DNA of 64,000 nucleotides. Source: WVYX01 sp039586815. GTDB lineage: Bacteria; Gemmatimonadota; Gemmatimonadetes; Gemmatimonadales; GWC2-71-9. Shown one piece after another: positions 9,880-17,985 of this stretch. The notes beneath the pieces were generated by a model, which had not been told where the DNA came from, made no database searches, and was given only the letters and a program-made list of their open reading frames with translations. The translations under genes and the position numbers were made by a program. Where the stretch lies: NCBI GenBank assembly GCA_039586815.1, contig JBDHJR010000003.1, positions 1-64,000 of the forward strand. Reading direction: 5' to 3'. Positions within the stretch are counted from its first letter, which is position 1; every line of letters starts with the position of its first letter.

Positions 9880-10822
9880 TCCCGGATCCGTGGGAGGAAG
9901 ATGCAGCGTGGGCCACCTGCTCGGCCAGGGTGGCTGGGGCCTCGGGCGGCCCGGTGAACGGAGCGCGGCCGAAGACCCGCTCCAGCGCGGGAGTCACGAG
10001 GAAGTAGACGGCGACCGCGAACACGACCCCGATCACCGAATCGATCGCGAAGTGGCCCTGGGTATAAACTGTGGAGAGGGTCACTCCCAGTGCGCCCAGT
10101 ATGAACAACACCGCCCACGGCCGGGAGAACCACGCCACCGCCAACAGCGCCACCGTGACCGCCCCCACCACGTGCGAGCTGGGGAATGCCGTGCCCATGG
10201 AGTCGGCGGCGTGCGTCCCTGACATCACCAGCCGATAGAAGACGCCCTCCGTGTGCGGGCCCTGAAAGCGCTGTACGGTGTGGCTCGGTCCGTCGACGGG
10301 CAGCACGGCATACGTGGCGTAGCAGGCGAGGTAGGCCACCGTCGTAGCGAAGATCACGCGCTGGGTCTGCGGATGTTTCCGCAGCACGAGTACCAGCGGT
10401 GTGAGGAAGACCATGGGGTAGTACACCCAGTACACCGCGAACATGAACTCGCTGAACCAGAGCTGCGGCATGGCGGGTGCCCACACCTCCTGCAAGTGCC
10501 GCCCGAACAGCCAGACATCCACAGCGGCGATCGGCGCGTCGAACGTGGTCTCGTGGAAGGTGTGGCGTACCAGGCCCATCTCGAGCCAGTAGAGCGCGAT
10601 GAGCACGATGGGGTAGAGGTCCCGCAGCGCGTCCCCGACGGGCGGCGCGTCGTCCCCGAGTCGTCCGGCCAGAAAGGAAAGTCCGATGGCTCCTGCGTGC
10701 GCCGCGACCAGCCATGGGGCCGCGGGGCTACGCCACAGTGCCGTGAGCCACAGCAGACAGAAGCCCGCGTTGAACAGGATGAGCACGTAGTCGACCGGCC
10801 TGAGTCTTCGCAGGACCTTCAT
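9839..10822 (-). CDS. PAP2-like membrane phosphatase/transferase
   Basis: A 327-residue integral membrane protein with about six helices. It carries the second and third PAP2 motifs (MGTAFPSSHVVGAVTV and VYTQGHFAIDSVIG), while the first is diverged (LPVDGPSH). This pattern is typical of the inositol-phosphoceramide-synthase-like PAP2 branch. The Ala/Ser-rich C-terminal tail (after about residue 285) overlaps the tail-sheath relic in another frame. ATG 10822 has AGGGGAACC just before it; the upstream start at 10855 is less likely. Confidence 0.75.
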   Translation of the reverse strand: MKVLRRLRPVDYVLILFNAGFCLLWLTALWRSPAAPWLVAAHAGAIGLSFLAGRLGDDAPPVGDALRDLYPIVLIALYWLEMGLVRHTFHETTFDAPIAAVDVWLFGRHLQEVWAPAMPQLWFSEFMFAVYWVYYPMVFLTPLVLVLRKHPQTQRVIFATTVAYLACYATYAVLPVDGPSHTVQRFQGPHTEGVFYRLVMSGTHAADSMGTAFPSSHVVGAVTVALLAVAWFSRPWAVLFILGALGVTLSTVYTQGHFAIDSVIGVVFAVAVYFLVTPALERVFGRAPFTGPPEAPATLAEQVAHAASSSHGSGSAGRHAEGGRASD

Positions 10823-10880
10823 GGTTCCCCTCACCTTGCCCGGCGTGTTACCCATCCAGCGGCTCGCGTGAATATACGGA

Positions 10881-10905
10881 AAAGCCCCGGCAACGCCGGG
10901 GCTTT
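10881..10905 (-). terminator. Terminator after the barrel gene at 11006
   Basis: A perfect 11-base inverted repeat, AAAGCCCCGGC / GCCGGGGCTTT, with a 3-base loop. Read on the minus strand it ends in GGGGCTTTTCC, about 100 bases after the stop at 11006 and 59 bases before the PAP2 start. The plus strand also carries TTTCTT, so it could work both ways. Confidence 0.8.
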
Positions 10906-11005
10906 CTTGTGAGTTATGCGGTTGGTGATCGGTCTACCGTCCGGCGCTCCGATAGTCTCGGTAGCAGGAGCGGCCGCACCAATGTCGTACATCACTACCG
11001 TCGCG

Positions 11006-11701
11006 TCAGACTCCTCCAGGCAGCTTGAAGTTGTAGCTGATGCCCACCCCGAACACGGCCGGCTTGGTCGACGGCAGGTCGAGGAGGCTGCCGGTCTCCT
11101 CTCCGAGGTACTCCCAGTCGAGCGCTGCGTGTACGCCGAGCCCCATGCTGAACCCCAGGTTGACTCCCGCCGAGATACCGAAGCCGTTCTGGCTCACGCT
11201 GAGATCTCCGACCTTGAGGTCGCGAATGGAGTAACGCGGTGCCCCCCACAGCTCGAGGGTCAGGCCTGGTATGGGTGGGCTGAATCCCACGCCGATGCTG
11301 ATGGGGATGTTGACCTCCGTCGAGTCCTGGGCGACCTCGACGCGGCCGTACCCCGCCTGGACGTTCACTGCCAGGGGCATGACGCCCCCGCCGATGACCC
11401 GCAGCGCAGCGGTGGCCATCCATTGGAACTTGTTCTCGCGCGCCCCCGCGATCTCCGGATTCACGGTACCGATGCCCACGCCGAGCTGGAGCATGGCGAG
11501 CCCCAGCACTCCCCGAGCGGCGATTGCGCGGTTCTTGCCCGATTCCTCGTTGATCCCCTTGCCGTAGTCGGCGAACACGGAGATCCCTGTGCCGCCTTTG
11601 GGGGAGGTGTACACCGGAATCGAGTTGAGCTGAGCGGCTACGGGAGTGGTACAGATGCCGAGTGTCACTGCCGCGCCGAGAGAAACGGCTACCAACCGCA
11701 T
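11006..11701 (-). CDS. Predicted outer-membrane beta-barrel protein
   Basis: A 231-residue protein with a Sec signal (MRLVAVSLGAAVTLGICTT to about residue 23, AAQ). The mature part alternates Gly and aromatic residues in amphipathic strands and ends in a strand (GVGISYNFKLPGGV), as small barrels do. I see no enzyme motif. AGGAGGT sits before the ATG at 11701. It is divergent from the barrel gene at 11773. Function unknown; the barrel call rests on composition and signal only. Confidence 0.6.
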   Translation of the reverse strand: MRLVAVSLGAAVTLGICTTPVAAQLNSIPVYTSPKGGTGISVFADYGKGINEESGKNRAIAARGVLGLAMLQLGVGIGTVNPEIAGARENKFQWMATAALRVIGGGVMPLAVNVQAGYGRVEVAQDSTEVNIPISIGVGFSPPIPGLTLELWGAPRYSIRDLKVGDLSVSQNGFGISAGVNLGFSMGLGVHAALDWEYLGEETGSLLDLPSTKPAVFGVGISYNFKLPGGV

Positions 11702-11772
11702 CGGACCTCCTTGCCAGGATCTGAGCCGGAACATAGACTGTTCGCCCTCCGTTGAATACCCGTGAGTCGATC

Positions 11773-12798
11773 ATGATCCGAGCCTGTCTTCTCGCTGTCA
11801 CACTGCTTCTGGGTGGCACGGCACCCGGCCTCGCCCAATGGACCTCTGCCCGGGCAGACGGGCATGCCCCCCTCGGCGTGATGGGCGACCACACGCACCA
11901 TGCCGGCGAGATCATGTTGTCCTACCGCTACATGTACATGGTCATGGAGGACAGCCGCGTGGGCACCGCGAAGGTCAGCAACTGGTCCATCGTGGATCCG
12001 GACGGAGACTACCGGTACTCGGTGACGCCCACCAGCATGCCGATGCAGGTGCACATGTTCGGCGTGATGTACGCTCCGAAGGACTTCGTGACGCTCACGC
12101 TGATGGTGCCGGTGCATCAGAACCTGATGGACCATATGGCGCGCAACGCGCGGACGTTCACGACCGTTTCCCGTGGCCTCGGCGACATCAAGCTCAGTGG
12201 CCTGATCCAGCTTCCCAAGTGGGACCGCCAGAGCGTGCACCTCAACCTCGCCCTCGGCATCCCCACGGGATCGATCGAGAAACAGGACGTCACGCCAGCC
12301 AGTGCCCCCGACGTGCAGCAGCTCCCCTATCCGATGCAGACAGGCTCGGGCACCTGGGACGTTACCGGGGGGCTCACCTACCTGGGCCAGATCACCAACC
12401 TGTCGTGGGGCGTTCAGGGGCTCGGCACGTTCCGCCTGGGGACGAACAGCCGCAGCTACGCGCTCGGCGACACGTACATGGGCACCGGCTGGTTGGCTTA
12501 CAAGTTCATTCCCGAGGTCAGCGCCTCACTGCGGGGCGTGGTTACGCGGCAGCAGAACATCGAGGGGGCCGACCCGGCGCTGGACCCGACAGTCGTGCCG
12601 ACCGCCGATCCCCTGCTCAGGGCGTTCACTCGCGCCGAAGTAGGGATGGGACTCAACACCTACGTCATGAGCGGGTTCTTCAAGGGACTGCGGCTCGCGG
12701 TGGAGGGCCTAATCCCCTTCTATCAGAACCTGGATGGCCCACAGCTCGAGATGGATTGGACGCTCGTGGCCGGGGGACAGTACTCCACGCACTTCTAG
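11773..12798 (+). CDS. Met/His-rich outer-membrane transporter-like protein
   Basis: A 341-residue exported protein (signal residues 1-21, ending GLAQ) resembling the phenol_MetA_deg/transporter barrel families. The N-terminal half is unusually rich in Met and His: VMGDHTHHAGEIMLSYRYM, TSMPMQVHMFGVMY and MVPVHQNLMDHM. Such patches fit copper or another soft metal, but no binding site is proven. The C-terminus ends in a beta strand (GGQYSTHF). The ATG at 11773 precedes the signal; TTG at 11752 is possible but weaker. It converges with the racemase gene, one base apart. Confidence 0.65.
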   Translation: MIRACLLAVTLLLGGTAPGLAQWTSARADGHAPLGVMGDHTHHAGEIMLSYRYMYMVMEDSRVGTAKVSNWSIVDPDGDYRYSVTPTSMPMQVHMFGVMYAPKDFVTLTLMVPVHQNLMDHMARNARTFTTVSRGLGDIKLSGLIQLPKWDRQSVHLNLALGIPTGSIEKQDVTPASAPDVQQLPYPMQTGSGTWDVTGGLTYLGQITNLSWGVQGLGTFRLGTNSRSYALGDTYMGTGWLAYKFIPEVSASLRGVVTRQQNIEGADPALDPTVVPTADPLLRAFTRAEVGMGLNTYVMSGFFKGLRLAVEGLIPFYQNLDGPQLEMDWTLVAGGQYSTHF

Positions 12799-12799
12799 G

Positions 12800-13495
12800 C
12801 TATCCGGCGAGCGCCCACTCCACCGCCCTCTCGGCGTGAATGGCAGTGGTGTCGAGCAACGGCACCGACGCATCGTCCGGCCGCACCAACAGAGAGATCT
12901 CCGTGCAACCCAGGATCACGGCCTCCGCGCCGCGCGCGGCAAGGCGGTCGACGATCTCCAGGTACTGCCGGCGCGAGCCGTCGAGGCATTGCCCCACGCA
13001 CAGCTCGTCGAAGATCACCCGGTCGATCAGCTCGCGCTCGGGCTCGGAGGGTATGATCACCTCCAGGCCGTGACGCTCAGTGAGGCGCCCGCGGTAGAAC
13101 TCCTCGCCCATGGTGAACCTGGTGCCGAGGAGTCCAACGGTGCCGAATCCGGCAGTCTTGACGGCTTCTCCCGTGGCGTCGGCGAGGTGCAGCAGCGGGA
13201 TCTCGATCGCCGCTTCGATTTGCGGCGCCACCTTGTGCATGGTGTTGGTGCACAGCACCAGGAAGTCGGCACCGGCTGACTCCACCCGGTGCGCGGCCGC
13301 GGCGAGAATGGCTCCTGCAGCCTCCCAGGAGCCAGCCGATTGCAGCTGCTCGATGGGCTCGAAGTCGACGCTGTACAGCACACACTCCGCAGAGTGCAGC
13401 CGGCCGAGCCGTTCTCGGACGGCCTCGTTGATGAGCCGGTAGTAAGTCTGGGTGGATTCCCAGCTCATCCCGCCCAGCAGGCCGATCGTCCTCAC
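12800..13495 (-). CDS. Aspartate/glutamate racemase-family protein
   Basis: A 231-residue racemase of the Asp/Glu/hydantoin superfamily. It opens with TIGLLGGMSWEST and has both catalytic cysteine motifs, LCTNTMHK and LGCTEISLL. The family racemises acidic amino acids without a cofactor; this branch (YgeA/EA31-like) has broad-specificity members. I use the GTG at 13495 because it overlaps the stop of the creatininase-like gene in a GTGA junction and begins just before the first strand. It is therefore the second gene of a two-gene operon. Confidence 0.85.
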   Translation of the reverse strand: MRTIGLLGGMSWESTQTYYRLINEAVRERLGRLHSAECVLYSVDFEPIEQLQSAGSWEAAGAILAAAAHRVESAGADFLVLCTNTMHKVAPQIEAAIEIPLLHLADATGEAVKTAGFGTVGLLGTRFTMGEEFYRGRLTERHGLEVIIPSEPERELIDRVIFDELCVGQCLDGSRRQYLEIVDRLAARGAEAVILGCTEISLLVRPDDASVPLLDTTAIHAERAVEWALAG

Positions 13496-14334
13496 GGTTC
13501 GCTCAGCTGCGCGAACGCGCGCAGTGCCTCGAGCCACTGTGCGGTCATGAAGGCAAGCACCCGTTCACCCTTCTCCCTGGTTGCCAGGCGCGGGTCGCCC
13601 GTGAGCCCCGTCGTGGAGTAGGCCGGGTCGTCCGGATCGCGCGAGTAGAGACCCGGACGGTATCCCGGAGCCGCGGACCTCCCGCCCTCGGGGTAGCTCG
13701 CGACCGCGCGGTCCATGTGCACCAGTTCCGGCTGCAGCACCAGGTGGATCGATGTCTCGATCTCGTCGGCATGCCCACCCATCTGTTGTTCCTGCAATGC
13801 CGCGACCTCCTCGGTCTCGAGATCGTCCCAGGAGACCACCAGCATCGGTGTGCCCGTCTCAACGCGCAGCTCGCGCGCTGCCACCGCAATGGGTAAACCG
13901 GTCGCGTTGCGGATGCCCGTATTGAGAAACACGATGCGCCGGGCGCCGTGGGAAATGAGCGAATGGGCGACGCCCTGGACGTACCGCGTGAACACCTCGG
14001 GGTCGCGCACCTCCGTTCCGGGGAATTCGCGAAACGCCGGGAACCAGCCGTGCAGAATCGGAGGCGCCACCACCACGGGCAGCGAATCAACCGCCTGCCG
14101 CAGCAGGTACTGCATCACGACCTGATCGGCGTTCATCGGCAGGTGCGGACCGTGCTCCTTGGCGCCGGCGCCGAAGGGGACGATCACCAGCGGCGCGTCC
14201 CGCAGTCGCTGCTCTGCCTCCGGCCAGGTCAGGTGGCCGAGGTATGCGCCCGGCGACTGCGCCGTGAGCTCGCCGCACGTGAGAAGAGTCCACATCAGCA
14301 GCGCGGACGCGATTGCAGATACCGGCCTGGTCAC
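13492..14334 (-). CDS. Exported creatininase-family amidohydrolase
   Basis: A 280-residue creatininase-fold hydrolase. VIVPFGAGAKEHGPHLPMN carries the Glu/His metal ligands, NTGIRNATGLPIAVAA follows the usual 'N.HGGN' position in altered form, and MGGHADEIETS holds the His-Ala-x-Glu site. Creatininases are normally cytoplasmic; this one begins with a hydrophobic signal (ASALLMWTLLTCGELTA), so it is probably exported. GTG at 14334 is chosen because AGGAGA lies 7 bases upstream. It overlaps the racemase start (GTGA). Substrate unknown. Confidence 0.82.
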   Translation of the reverse strand: MTRPVSAIASALLMWTLLTCGELTAQSPGAYLGHLTWPEAEQRLRDAPLVIVPFGAGAKEHGPHLPMNADQVVMQYLLRQAVDSLPVVVAPPILHGWFPAFREFPGTEVRDPEVFTRYVQGVAHSLISHGARRIVFLNTGIRNATGLPIAVAARELRVETGTPMLVVSWDDLETEEVAALQEQQMGGHADEIETSIHLVLQPELVHMDRAVASYPEGGRSAAPGYRPGLYSRDPDDPAYSTTGLTGDPRLATREKGERVLAFMTAQWLEALRAFAQLSEP

Positions 14335-14457
14335 GGCAGGTCTCCTGTGTGGAGGAGCGAGCGAATCTCGTGGCGCTAAGATGGCGCGACGGCCGCCTGC
14401 CGACCAGCCGACTCGCCCCACGCTTGACGGAGCGCCGCGGGTGAAGCCCTATATGGC

Positions 14458-15162
14458 ATGGGCAGGCTCAAGGATGTAGACGCCGCCGAGCGCATGTTCC
14501 GCTTCAAGGCGCTGGCCTATGGCATGTTCGCCGGGCTCGGCGGCATCCCCGTGGGTGCGCTCATTGCCGCCAAAGTGGGTGGCAACCCCGTCCTGTTCGC
14601 AATCCTCGGCTTCATCGTGCCGGTCCTGGCTGCGCTGGGCTTCAGTCAGATGGCCGCGCGCTCGGGAGCCCGTGTCGTACAGGCGATCTACAACCCGCAG
14701 GGCACTGCGGTGCGGCGCGAGTACTCCCACGCCGACTCCCTCGCGGCGCGGGGCAAGTACGAAGATGCCGCCGCGGCCTACGAGGTCGCGTGCCTCGAGC
14801 ACCCGGAGGATCCGGAGCCGTACTTCCGGCTGGCTCGGCTGCTGCGGGACCATCTGGAGCGGTACGACGAGGCGGCGCACTGGTTCGAGCGGGCCCGTAC
14901 TGAGTCCCGGCTCAAGGGATTGCAGGGCTTGGTGATCGCGCAGGAACTGATCGAGCTCTACGTCCACAAGCTCCGTACCCCGCGCAGGGCAATCCCGGAG
15001 CTAATGCTGCTGTGCGAGCGCTACCCGGGGACGCCTTCCGCCGACGCTGCACGTGTGGAGCTGGAAGAAATGCGTGACCTGCTGGCCCGGGAGGGGGCTG
15101 GCGAGGCGGACTTCACCCAGGAGTTCCTCAAACGGGTGGATCGTCGGGAGTCGCAGGAGTAG
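14458..15162 (+). CDS. Membrane-anchored TPR-like protein
   Basis: A 234-residue protein with two hydrophobic helices near the N-terminus (about residues 20-62) followed by a cytoplasmic tetratricopeptide-like region (about 85-205: LAARGKYEDAAAAYEVA, EPYFRLARLLRDH, AIPELMLLCERYPG). TPR domains bind partner proteins; none can be named. The 3' end overlaps the converging methyltransferase-like gene by 35 bases. Confidence 0.65.
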   Translation: MGRLKDVDAAERMFRFKALAYGMFAGLGGIPVGALIAAKVGGNPVLFAILGFIVPVLAALGFSQMAARSGARVVQAIYNPQGTAVRREYSHADSLAARGKYEDAAAAYEVACLEHPEDPEPYFRLARLLRDHLERYDEAAHWFERARTESRLKGLQGLVIAQELIELYVHKLRTPRRAIPELMLLCERYPGTPSADAARVELEEMRDLLAREGAGEADFTQEFLKRVDRRESQE

Positions 15163-15640
15163 CTCGCCGCCCGCGCGGCCCAAGCCACCGCGGCACCTCG
15201 CTGCGGTATTCCTCGTACGCAGATCCAAATAGCCGCCGCAGAGTCGGCTCCTCGTAGAGCACGACGAAGAGATGAAACGCGATTCCCACCGCCAGCGCGT
15301 AGACCGCCAGCGTTGGTGAGCCGAGCACGATCGCCTCACCCAGCAGCACGGTGAGCACGGCCACGTACATCGGGTTGCGTGAGAAGCGATAGAAGCCGCG
15401 AGCGACGAGGTGCTTGGGTGGATCGATAGGCGCCGGAGTGCCGCGGCCGGCGGCCACGAAGTCCCAGGCGGAGCGCAGGTAGATCACCACCCCGGCCAGC
15501 ATGGGAACGAGGCCGAGCCAGCGAGCAGCACCGAGCGGAACGCCCTCGCCCGCCGCGCTGTGCATCAGGAAGTAGGGCACCAGGCCGGCGACCGTGCCAG
15601 GCACGAATACCGTGAACAGCAGTGTCTTGAGGGCCGCCAC
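15128..15640 (-). CDS. Isoprenylcysteine carboxyl methyltransferase-like membrane protein
   Basis: A 170-residue ICMT/PEMT-like integral membrane protein with about five helices. It has the family's C-terminal signature FSRNPMYVAVL and YEEPTLRRLFGSAYEEY followed by VPRW. Bacterial members methylate unknown lipid or small-molecule acceptors using S-adenosylmethionine. The start is GTG at 15640. It lies 15 bases after the tryptophanase stop codon's end, on the other side of that gene, and overlaps the TPR gene tail to tail. A second, more divergent member lies at 21259. Confidence 0.8.
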   Translation of the reverse strand: MAALKTLLFTVFVPGTVAGLVPYFLMHSAAGEGVPLGAARWLGLVPMLAGVVIYLRSAWDFVAAGRGTPAPIDPPKHLVARGFYRFSRNPMYVAVLTVLLGEAIVLGSPTLAVYALAVGIAFHLFVVLYEEPTLRRLFGSAYEEYRSEVPRWLGPRGRRATPATPDDPPV

Positions 15641-15655
15641 GCGTCCCTCGCCGCG

Positions 15656-16999
15656 CTACGCTCCCACCGGCTCGAGGCGCGCCGTGAAGTGGCGCAGCAC
15701 GGGTGCCTCATCGGTGATCTTGAGTCCGCGGATGGAATCCCGCTCCTGGTAGAGCTTGGCACACACGTCGGCCACGTAGTCCAGGTGGCTCTGCGTGTAG
15801 ACCCTGCGCGGCACGGCCAGGCGCACCAGCTCCAGCTCCGGCCACTCCCCGTGCATGGCGAACATGAGCCCACCGATCTCACATCCGCGGATTCCGCCCT
15901 CGAGGTAGAGTTCGCAGGTGAGTGCCTGTGCCGGAAACTGCTCCTGTGGGATGTGTGGCAGGAACCGCTTGGCGTCGAGATACACGGCGTGGCCGCCCAC
16001 GGGCAGCACGATTGGCACCCCTGCGTCGGTGAGGCGCTGGCCGAACAGCTGCATCTGACCGATGCGGTGGGCCAGGTAGCGCTCGTCGAGCACCTCCTCC
16101 AGCCCCTGCGCCATCGCCTCCAGGTCGCGGCCGGCCAGCCCCCCGTAGGTCGGGAACCCCTCGATCAGGATGAGCATGTTGGTGATCTGGGTGGCCAGCT
16201 CGGCGTTGTTGAGCGCCACGAACCCACCCATGTTCACCAGCCCGTCCTTCTTGGCAGAAACGGTGCAGCCGTCCGCCAACGCGAAGAACTCGCGCACGAT
16301 GTCGGGGATCTCGCCCTCGGCGCCGCCCCGCACCTTGTTGAAGTAAGCGTTTTCGGCGAAGCGGCAGGCGTCGTAGATGAACGGAATCCCGTGGGTGCGG
16401 CACCACTGCGAGACTTCGCGGGCGTTCTCGAGGCTGACGGGCTGCCCGCCCCCTGAGTTGTTTGTGATGGTGAGCATCACCAGCGGGATGCGGTCGCGCC
16501 CCACGTCGGCCAACACCTTGTCGAGCTTGGCGATGTCCATGTCCCCCTTGAAGGGGATGTCCGCCGTGGGGTCGTAGGCCTCGTCTATCACGCAGTTGAC
16601 CGCGACGCCGCCGTTGTGCTCGATGTTCGCCTGGGTGGTGTCGAAGTGGATGTTGTTGGGGATGTGGTGGCCATCCTTCACCACCGTGGTGAACAGCAGG
16701 TTCTCCGCCACGCGTCCCTGGTGCGTCGGGATCACGTACTCGTACCCTGTGATGCGCCGTACCGTCTCTTCGAAGCGGTAGTAGTTGTCGCTCCCGGCGT
16801 AGGACTCATCTCCCACCATCAGCGACGCCCACTGCTGGTCCGACATGGCTGAGGTGCCGGAGTCGGTGAGCAGGTCGATGGTGACTAGCCGGGCCGGGAT
16901 GCTGAAGACGTTGTAGCCCGATTCCGCGAGCGCCGCTTCCCGCTGGGCGCGCGTGGTCAGGGGGATCGTCTCGACGGTCTTGATCTTGAACGGTTCCAT
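15656..16999 (-). CDS. tnaA: Tryptophanase (tryptophan indole-lyase)
   Basis: A 447-residue PLP beta-eliminating lyase that splits L-tryptophan to indole, pyruvate and ammonia. The PLP lysine is in SAKKDGLVNMGG. Two positions separate tryptophanase from tyrosine phenol-lyase: here HFDTTQ has Asp where phenol-lyase has Thr, and CEIGG has Ile where phenol-lyase has the substrate-binding Arg. Both favour tryptophanase. I see no TnaC-like leader peptide and no adjacent tryptophan permease. The start at 16999 has a -10 box six bases upstream, suggesting a leaderless transcript. Confidence 0.87.
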   Translation of the reverse strand: MEPFKIKTVETIPLTTRAQREAALAESGYNVFSIPARLVTIDLLTDSGTSAMSDQQWASLMVGDESYAGSDNYYRFEETVRRITGYEYVIPTHQGRVAENLLFTTVVKDGHHIPNNIHFDTTQANIEHNGGVAVNCVIDEAYDPTADIPFKGDMDIAKLDKVLADVGRDRIPLVMLTITNNSGGGQPVSLENAREVSQWCRTHGIPFIYDACRFAENAYFNKVRGGAEGEIPDIVREFFALADGCTVSAKKDGLVNMGGFVALNNAELATQITNMLILIEGFPTYGGLAGRDLEAMAQGLEEVLDERYLAHRIGQMQLFGQRLTDAGVPIVLPVGGHAVYLDAKRFLPHIPQEQFPAQALTCELYLEGGIRGCEIGGLMFAMHGEWPELELVRLAVPRRVYTQSHLDYVADVCAKLYQERDSIRGLKITDEAPVLRHFTARLEPVGA

Positions 17000-17005
17000 G
17001 GGTTG

Positions 17006-17034
17006 AAGATACGGCGGCTGCACCGGCGTTGCAG
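17006..17034 (-). promoter_or_regulatory. Possible leaderless promoter of tryptophanase gene
   Basis: Minus strand: CTGCAA (17029-17034), 17-base spacer, TATCTT (17006-17011), then six bases to the ATG. There is no Shine-Dalgarno. The -35 is poor, so confidence is limited. Confidence 0.3.
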
Positions 17035-17116
17035 GTGCCGGTCGCCCGGGTGAGGACGGCGCGGTGTTGGCGGAGCGTGTACGTGCAGGGTGTCCGGTCG
17101 GCCGGGCCCCCGCCTC

Positions 17117-17145
17117 TTGCGAGTTTGGATTGCCTAATATAGATA
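17117..17145 (+). promoter_or_regulatory. Promoter with DtxR-like half-palindrome in its spacer
   Basis: TTGCGA (17117-17122), 17-base spacer, TAGATA (17140-17145). The spacer contains TTTGGATTGCCTAA (17124-17137). Its right arm GCCTAA equals the right arm of the perfect palindrome at 17992-18005, and its left arm matches at 4 of 6 positions. A metal-loaded DtxR-type repressor bound here would block the promoter of the barrel gene at 17180. Confidence 0.45.
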
Positions 17146-17179
17146 TTTGTCAGCACTAACTCATGCAGTGGAGGCCGTT

Positions 17180-17983
17180 ATGCCCCGAGCGCGGGGGATC
17201 CTCCCCTTGGCGCTCGGCGGGCTGCTGTGTGCTTGGTCTGGTTCCCACGCCCGTGCCCAAGCTCAGACGCCGGGCGAGATGGTTACGGACAGGCCCGATC
17301 AGACCGAATCGCCGCTGGCGGTGGCGCCGGGCTACGTACAGCTGGAGCTGGGCTGGACCTACGTCGAGTCCGGGTCGGTGCGGCTGCACAGCATACCCGG
17401 AACGGTGGCCCGGATCGGGCTCGTGAGCGGCTGGGAGGCGCGGCTCGGATTTGCGGGGTGGCGCCACCTGGAGGACGGTTCGCAGGTCACGGAAGGAGCG
17501 GGTCCGCTCGGTGTCGGGGTGAAGGGTGAGCTCCTCCGCGGCGAGGGTCTCAAGCCGGCGGTGGCGCTGTTGGGCGAGGCACTGCTGCCCACGGCGGCCG
17601 ACGGACTGGGCCCCACCAGAGTGGATCCGATTGTGCGGCTCTCGCTGGCGCACGAGCTGGGCGAAGTCGTGAGCCTGGGCTACAACCTCGGCGTCGCCTG
17701 GCTCAGCGAGCGCAGGGAGACCGGCGAGTCGCGTACCTTCTCGCAAGGACTGTACACGGTCAGCCTGGGGTTCGCGCTGGGGCAGCGGGTCGGGGCGTTC
17801 GCCGAGGCGTTCGGCACCGTGCCTCTGAGCGAGACGTCGGTCGCGGCGCACCTGCTGGACGGCGGGTTCACGCTGCTCGTGCTACCCAATCTGCAGTTCG
17901 ACCTGAGCGCCGGAGTGGGACTGGATGGCGATGCGGACGACTGGTTCATGGGCGCCGGAGTGTCGCTTCGGTTGCCCCGGTAA
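17180..17983 (+). CDS. Predicted outer-membrane protein, likely iron-regulated
   Basis: A 267-residue exported beta-rich protein with a Sec signal (residues 1-25, ending ARAQ). The mature start MVTDRPDQTESPLAV and strand pattern ending GAGVSLRLPR match the MetA-pathway/transporter-like barrel families. GGAGG precedes the ATG at 17180 by five bases, deciding the start. Only two bases separate its stop from the GTG of the DtxR-FeoA gene, so it may share a transcript with feoB. The DtxR-like site in its promoter suggests metal control. Cargo unknown. Confidence 0.65.
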   Translation: MPRARGILPLALGGLLCAWSGSHARAQAQTPGEMVTDRPDQTESPLAVAPGYVQLELGWTYVESGSVRLHSIPGTVARIGLVSGWEARLGFAGWRHLEDGSQVTEGAGPLGVGVKGELLRGEGLKPAVALLGEALLPTAADGLGPTRVDPIVRLSLAHELGEVVSLGYNLGVAWLSERRETGESRTFSQGLYTVSLGFALGQRVGAFAEAFGTVPLSETSVAAHLLDGGFTLLVLPNLQFDLSAGVGLDGDADDWFMGAGVSLRLPR

Positions 17984-17985
17984 GG

